DNA of 64,000 nucleotides from Lichenostomus cassidix (Eukaryota; Chordata; Aves; Passeriformes; Meliphagidae). The position numbers were made by a program, and so were the translations under genes. The DNA is taken from assembly GCA_008360975.2 (NCBI GenBank), contig CM039183.1, positions 77,577,850-77,641,849 of the forward strand. Direction: 5' to 3'. The first letter of the stretch is position 1. The number at the start of each line of letters is the position of its first letter. Below are positions 58,101 to 64,000 of the stretch, in pieces. The notes beneath the pieces are model-generated. The model searched no databases, was not told where the DNA came from, and saw only the letters and a program-made list of their open reading frames with translations.

Positions 58101-60623
58101 TTTCTTTGTCACCTTGGGGAGGTGAGGTTTGTCCTTTTTCTTTATGCTTCAGCTCTCTGCACATTATTCTTCAGCAAACATTTAAATTCACCATAAATCC
58201 ACAAGAAATCTTTTCTTTTTTTCCCTGTCAATAGACTTCTTTTCTGAGTTGCTGCTTACTCTGCCTCTGTGCAATCATTTACTCAGGTTTCAAATTCCTT
58301 TCCAGTGTTCCCAGACTTAATAGTTTCTCCTGAAACTATTGCAGGAGACAGCAAAAATTAGTTTAGAGAAATAGTTTTTTCTGCCAACTGTCATTCCAGT
58401 ATTTCCTCTCCCATCAATTTTCCAGCCTACCTTATTCCTTTTCTTCCTAACAGAATTTTCTGCATTATGATCCCTAAATTGTTCATATTCCTGTTTAGGC
58501 TTTAGTATTCTGCTTGCAAGCAACAAGAGTTTATTTTTTCTTCTTCAGTCATTTCTTAGGGATTAATCACTGTGCAAATACACTACTAAAGTAACTCCAT
58601 GGAAGTCACTGAGATTCTGCCAATTCTAGGTAGCAGCCCCTTTGACCAGATATTTCTAACACTTCATTGACATTAAATCTATTTTTATATAACTCACTTT
58701 TTAAATTATACACAATTTTCTTATTTATTACAACTATTTAAAACCCTGGGTTCTTCAATTTGGACAGCAACAATAAGCAATTTTACAGCCCAGAGAAACT
58801 AATAACACTCAGAGGTGAGCTCTGTTGTCAGGCCAGAGACCTCCTGATCTTAATGGATTGCTTGGCACAGTCTTGGTATCCATTATTTAACTGGAAATAA
58901 TATTTTTTTGCTCAGTATGATGGAATTCTCTGAAATAATTCAACTGGAAGGAAAGTTACCTTGTCAGAAAGTCATCATCTTAACAGTTGTAAAGCAAATT
59001 TGTGAGATAAGAAGTATTGGATAGGAAGAAAGAGTGTTTGAAGAAGTAATATTTCTTTGGAATAAGTCTGAGACTTGGACTCTAATATGAAGTGGAAGAT
59101 TATCAGCTAGGGTTTTCCTACGACAGACTGGTAAGTAAATTGCACTAACTTTCATTGGGGCTAAAAACATGATCACACGTCTGTTTCCAAAGCAATGAGA
59201 AAAATTCAGCCTCATCCACTCTGCTTCCAAGGAGTTTTTAATTTTTTGTTTAGCCATTTCTATGCAAATAAGATAAGTGTTTCAATGACTATCATGACAC
59301 AAATGCTTTATTACTGATTGCATTACATGTATTTTACCACTGTAAAGCATTGTGTACACAAATTATTGTGTACCAATTAATCTTCCAGTTTTTTCTTCCA
59401 GTCCTAAGCACATACTTGCTTTGTGGCAAAACCAAAATTAGTGACCCAAACAGAGCATAAGTTACCTTTATATCAGTGGTAACAGATATTATTTAGCAGG
59501 AGATTCTTTCAAGTATTCACCAATGTTATTCTATGGTACGGTCCTTCATGTAACTTACAAGATTAAGCAAAACAGTTCTACACTCACTAGTTAAGGATCA
59601 AAATTTAGTATTCACATAAGCCTGATACTTACTAAAATCTGGCAGCTCAACCAATCCTGCAGAAAAAAGTGAGTCACTTTTCAACCCATTGCAGTTCATC
59701 ACATAACACTGGCACTGACATTGCAGTAATATCTGCTCGAGAATGGATGGTTGCTCTAATCTTTACACCCAGAAACTACTACTGTATCTACAGAAATGTA
59801 GTACGACTTTTAAAAAAGTCAAGCACTGACTTTTTAATAGAGTTCCTTTATTATAAAAAAGACTGAATACTTAAGCTCAGAAGCTAAAAAGGTCATCACA
59901 TCTTGCTTTACATGACCCAGCTCCAAGCATGGACATTTGCCTGGCACAGAAAAGGAGACTTCACACCTGGATGGATGGATGGATGGCAGTCCTTGTGCTG
60001 TAGAACAGGCACACACAATCCACTCAACTTCCCTTTCTCTGGTGAGAGCCACCTGCAGACCATGCACACTGAGATAAGTGCAAAAATTTAAGATAGTCTT
60101 GCTGGGATGAGCTTCAGCTTTTTTTGGGATTTATTTTGGATTTATTAGTCTTTTCAATACTCTAGAGGATATGATAACACCCAGAATAGAAAGACTCTCA
60201 AATGCTATTCCTGACTTACCACTGGCTCATGAGTCAGTCTTGATAAATACTATAAATTATCTAATACACAGAGTATCCTTTTAAAAAGCAGAACTTTTCT
60301 TGTTTTATAGTGTCTCAGGGTTTGATATCAACTGATGTCTTGTACTAAATGCCTCTGTTTGACAACATGGTGGTCCAATGATTTGCTGGTGGAAACCAGA
60401 CAGCATTTTCCAGACTGGTCTTCACAAATTACATGAAAGCAGCAGTGGCAGCACATGAAGCCAGTCACAGAGGATGCTGATGACTTACCTCCAGCCTGTC
60501 TCCTCCCTCTCCCCTGAAGATGGTAACAACTCCTCAAAGCCAAAGTTTTCAGGCCAGATGCAGCCTCAGCACAGCTGGATTCCCTAGGCCAGCAGCATAC
60601 ACAACTCCTACAAGGCAGTAGTG
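49186..60623. other. 11.4 kb of unique non-coding DNA
   Basis: No gene or transposon was recognised. Small simple-sequence patches occur at 53895-53912 (ATAATAATA) and 59969-59988 (GGAT repeats). The stretch 52695-52930 is rich in homeodomain-like sites (TAATTT, CAATTA, ATTAAATGAA) and an octamer-like ATTTGCAT, with few simple repeats. This is the texture of a conserved developmental enhancer, but it cannot be established without a comparison. Confidence 0.5.
59969..59988. repeat. (GGAT)n microsatellite, about four copies
   Basis: Four consecutive GGAT units and a partial fifth (ggatggatggatggatgg). It is a short tract of little consequence. Confidence 0.85.
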
Positions 60624-60628
60624 ACAGG

Positions 60629-61526
60629 TGTCTTGGTTTGAAAGGTGTCTGCCAAGAGAGGTTGAACCCTCCCTTAGGACAGAGAATGTGATTTTCCCCT
60701 CCCTCCGAATTATTTAATTTTGAAAATCAAGGGCTTTGAGGCAAAGGTATAGGAAAAAAGGAATATCAGTTCTTTACTAGTATCTATAAACAAGCAATAA
60801 CAATAATAGCAACCACAACTAGAACCAGAAACCAATAGCAGATGACTTGTGAGCTGCCAAGCCTTTTCCCGTGTGGTGTAATCACGGTTGTAAGCAGCAG
60901 GGGCGCTGTTGAGCTCCCGGCCAGGCAGGGCAGGTGCGATGACTCCCGAGCAGCTGCAGGTGGCGCTGTGGCGCAGGGTCAGGTCAGCCTCAGGCAGCTG
61001 GTAATGGCGGGCAGGCTGAAGAGCAGGCAGGGCAGCAAAGCAGCTCGGAGCAGCAAAAAAAGCAGGGCAGCAGGGGCAGGAGCTGGCCCTCTCCCGGCTA
61101 GTTAGCAAGGTAGCAAGGATTTCTGCAGTCACAGCAGACACTGCGGTCTCGTGCAGCAGAGGGTGGAGGCAGGCAGCAGAGGCAGCCGGACTCTCCCGGC
61201 AGCTACTGCGAGGAAATGCAGCCCCGGGAAAATGTGCGCTTCCCAGTGGGAAAAAAAAGGTTGAATCAAAGCTCACCCAGCCAGGAGATGAAAACAGGGC
61301 ACAGTTGAATTTCCTCTGGTCCCAGCCAGAAGCAAGGAGCAGCCTCTCTTCCCAGTGTCCGAGGAGGAGAGTGAGTGTTCCAATGGCCCCGCTCTTCCCT
61401 TCCCCTGCCTTGCCCAAGCACACCCTTTGTCTCTTACAAAAGAGTTGATGGCTCTAATCATCCAGCTATTTCTTGCTTAGTAACAGTGATGGAGAAAAAT
61501 TCCAAGGCATCTCCCAACCTCCGACA
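60629..61526 (-). mobile_element. solo LTR 4 (898 bp), passerine endogenous retrovirus, minus orientation
   Basis: The minus strand starts TGTCGGAGGTTGGGAGATGCC and ends TTCAAACCAAGACA. It is flanked by exact 5-bp duplications ACAGG (60624-60628 and 61527-61531). The 3' part, read on + as TGTCTTGGTTTGAAAGG and on to CTTTACTAGT, is of a type I recognise from many passerine LTRs. A weak polyadenylation signal AGTAAA lies on the minus strand at 60778-60773. No standard AATAAA was seen. The U3-like part (about 60850-61430) is the only strongly GC-rich kilobase in the window. It contains the longest open frame, 237 codons at 61423-60710 on the minus strand, which matches no viral protein known to me and is best read as a composition effect. 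No internal viral genes are present. The exact target duplication suggests a fairly recent insertion. Confidence 0.87.
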
Positions 61527-61531
61527 ACAGG

Positions 61532-64000
61532 TTAACCATGGTGTTGAATTGAAGCTTGCAGCTTGTTGGCTACTGAGGAACAATCCTATTCAGCTGCCAA
61601 AGAGATAATGCCTGAATACAAGATGTGAGAGGAAGGGAGGAGAAGAAAATGCTTTTCAACCTTCATAGCCAAAGACAGAAAATGAAATTCTGATTATTAT
61701 GTTCTAACAGACACTCGTTTCCAATAGTGAAACAACTTTGGGAGGTCATTTCTACTTCCAAGATACTCATTCCTCCAGAAAAATACCTGAAGATTTGGAG
61801 TAGTTTAACATCTAGAAAAACCATTGCATGTGCAATATAAACAGTTTACAACTACTTATTACTTTTTTGAAATATTAGTCATCTTGCCAAACACAGTGAC
61901 TGATTTCACATTTGACTTCTTAGAAATGAAAGACCTACATAAAATTCACTCAGTTATGAAGAAAGACTACCAAAAATGTAAAAACACTTGAGGCCAGTTT
62001 CTGCTCTGAGTCAACATTGCTACCTCACTGGCAAGAGACAGCATTGCTCTGGACTGAGCCCAGCACTTGTAGTAAAAGGACAGAATTCAAATAAAATGTG
62101 TTCCCACCTTTAACAAATATGTATCTACAGCTATGCTGAACTTTGCCAAGAGCTTCCTTTGGGGAAATACGGATTTTTCTTTCTATCTTCCAGTAGCAGC
62201 AGGGACCTCTAAACCCCAGTGCGTTCTGAGAACAAGACTTCTGGAGTTAGTGCCACAATATCGCCTCCTTGCAATATGGCAATTTACTCATGAAAAGAAT
62301 TCCTCTTTCCTTTCTTGATACTTTCCAATCTGTTTTTCCTACTTTGCTAAAATCAACAGTTTTTAATCACTCACATATGCAGTTATAATTAATTATATAT
62401 ATTGATACATACTATTGTCTATACTTATATGACAGGGAGGCCTTGACTTAAAAATATTTCAAAAATATGCCATTCGTCATAAACCTGTGCAGCATTTATT
62501 GTGTATAGGCCAGTGTGCCCAAACACAACTTAATATTGGTGTTTTTCTGCATGGTTCTTTGCAAGGCCAGTTCTGTTGCGCTGAAATCTTTTCCCTTCTG
62601 CAGTCCTTTCAGCAACTACTTTTATTCCCTGTTTTCTTGATCCAAACCCGAGCAATATGTGACAAGAGAGCTCAGGATCAAGCTCAGAACCCATGATAGA
62701 TCATGCTGCTTCATGTAGGCGAATATCCCACCTGTGCAAGAGAACACTGGGGCTGAAAACTGAACTCCATATTCTGGGTCACTTCTTGGACTTCCTAAGC
62801 CCTCAGTTACATTGCTGGGATGAATAGGTTTCTGTCAGAGGAAAGCTCCAGTCTGGAACAGCAATCCTGCCACACGGACCCAACAAAAGGGGAGAAGTAT
62901 CAGATGCTTGGGAGAAAAGCAACAACGGCAGTGGGAGAAGACATAGGGATAGAAGGACAAGGGGGAGGAGGGAGGCAGGACCACATTGCAGAAGTGTCAA
63001 AAACAGACAGGAAGAAGGGAGTTATTTCCAAGAAAAGTGAGCAAGCACAAAAAGAAACCAAAATCAAAACCAAAGAGAGAACACAGAGGGCAGGTAAAAG
63101 CAAAACTACAGTGTAAGAGGCTTATGAAACAAAAGGCTTCAAAGGCAGCAGGGAGCCAGGGGGCACAGGGAAACCACTTCGAGGCCAATATCTCTCACTC
63201 CTAGGTCAGCAAAATCCACAAATGTTTAAGTTATTTTCTTAATTGCCAATGCTTTTTGCCTAGGAGGTTTTATTTTTTTCCGAGAATTAAAAGATTACTG
63301 CCATGGCAATTTTATTTCAGTATGGATCCTACTTAATTAGATACACACACGTAAGACCATGGACCAGCAAAAGGAAGAAAAAACAACCTAATTTATTCAC
63401 TAACCCATGAGGGGGAAAAACAACGACATTTTTAATCCTTTTTCTTGGAATTAGTGAGAAAGATCCTGACTCCCATGCCTTCCTCCTTAGGGATGTCCTG
63501 CTGGCTGTCAAGATTTCCTGGAGTCAGAAGGAGTTGGCAGCGCTGACTGAATTGCATGGCATGGTATTTGTGGATTACTGCACACAGCAACCAAGCCTGG
63601 CCTCTGAAATCTACTAGGAATTTGCAGCTTGGTATTCTGCACATGTGCAGATAAACCAAGAAAAAAAACTAAATTAAGAATCAGGCAGGGATTGTTAATA
63701 GGGAGTATACTTTCACAAAATGCAAAGCCATTTTATGCAACTGTCATTTTAAGAATCTCTCCAGAGACACTGTTCAGCATAAAACATGTAGCATCTTTTT
63801 GAAACTAAATTAATGAACACACTTCCCTGCCTAGAAGAGTTTACAAGCTGAACCAACCACATGTAGTGTAAATGAAGAATTAGATATAGTATGACACAAA
63901 TTAATGACAGCTGAACCATGCTCCAGATTTTCTCCCACAGCTCAGGGACTTGGAATGCTTGAAGGTCAGACTTATCAGTAAAGGTCTAGGTGAAGAAGGC
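61532..64000. other. unique non-coding DNA to the window end
   Basis: No gene or transposon was recognised. The stretch 62880-63120 is purine-rich (AGGA/AAGAA), which creates lysine-rich frames on + and phenylalanine/leucine-rich frames on -. None is supported as coding. Confidence 0.55.

Noticed and set aside
60710..61423. 237-codon minus-strand open frame as a host or viral gene
   Set aside because: It lies wholly within a solo LTR with defined ends and target duplications. The composition is Ala/Ser/Cys/Leu-rich from GC-rich DNA, with no domain recognised.
62820..63204. Lysine-rich and leucine-rich frames on opposite strands
   Set aside because: They mirror one purine-rich DNA stretch and lack independent coding evidence.

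Overview
The window reads as nuclear DNA of a passerine bird. The evidence is its repeats: CR1 LINE copies in four or five places, one tRNA-Ile-headed SINE with a CR1 tail (the TguSINE1 type known from songbirds), and four solo LTRs, at least two of which resemble LTRs I recognise from passerine genomes. I see no host protein-coding gene, exon chain, structural RNA gene, CRISPR array or bacterial-type signal. Base composition is AT-rich, no open frame exceeds 237 codons, and the longest frames lie inside repeats or low-complexity stretches. The window is best read as intergenic sequence or a very large intron.

Layout. 0-42.8 kb is mostly unique non-coding DNA. It carries an ancient CR1 copy (about 3.2-4.0 kb, +), a decayed and internally deleted CR1 (7.9-8.9 kb, -), a short CR1 3' end (16.1-16.35 kb, +), a third younger-type CR1 (19.8-20.9 kb, -), a hairpin (23.77 kb), the SINE (26.9-27.0 kb, -) and a doubtful CR1 scrap (42.1 kb).

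42.86-47.18 kb is the main feature: a tandem array of about 18 units of roughly 165-180 bp (usually 175-178). Most units carry two short runs of the vertebrate telomere motif (CCCTAA/TTAGGG) next to a conserved non-telomeric body. The array runs C-rich on the + strand to about 44.85 kb, flips to G-rich until about 46.37 kb, then flips back, which is what an inversion of about 1.5 kb inside a once uniform array would leave. Three different solo LTRs (470, 482 and 269 bp) have landed inside units. For each, the unit resumes on the other side, and the flanks show a 4-, 5- or 6-bp target duplication.

47.2-64 kb is again unique non-coding DNA. It holds a small GC-rich islet beside the array (47.56-47.83 kb), a possible very old tRNA-type SINE (49.1 kb) and an 898-bp minus-strand solo LTR (60.63-61.53 kb) with an exact 5-bp target duplication. 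That LTR explains the only strongly GC-rich kilobase and the longest open frame.

The features do not form a pathway. What they record is history: an old CR1 layer, then passerine-age CR1 and SINE insertions, spread of a telomere-motif satellite, its local inversion, and repeated retroviral integration followed by LTR-LTR deletion. Family names come from recognition by eye and were not checked against a repeat library.
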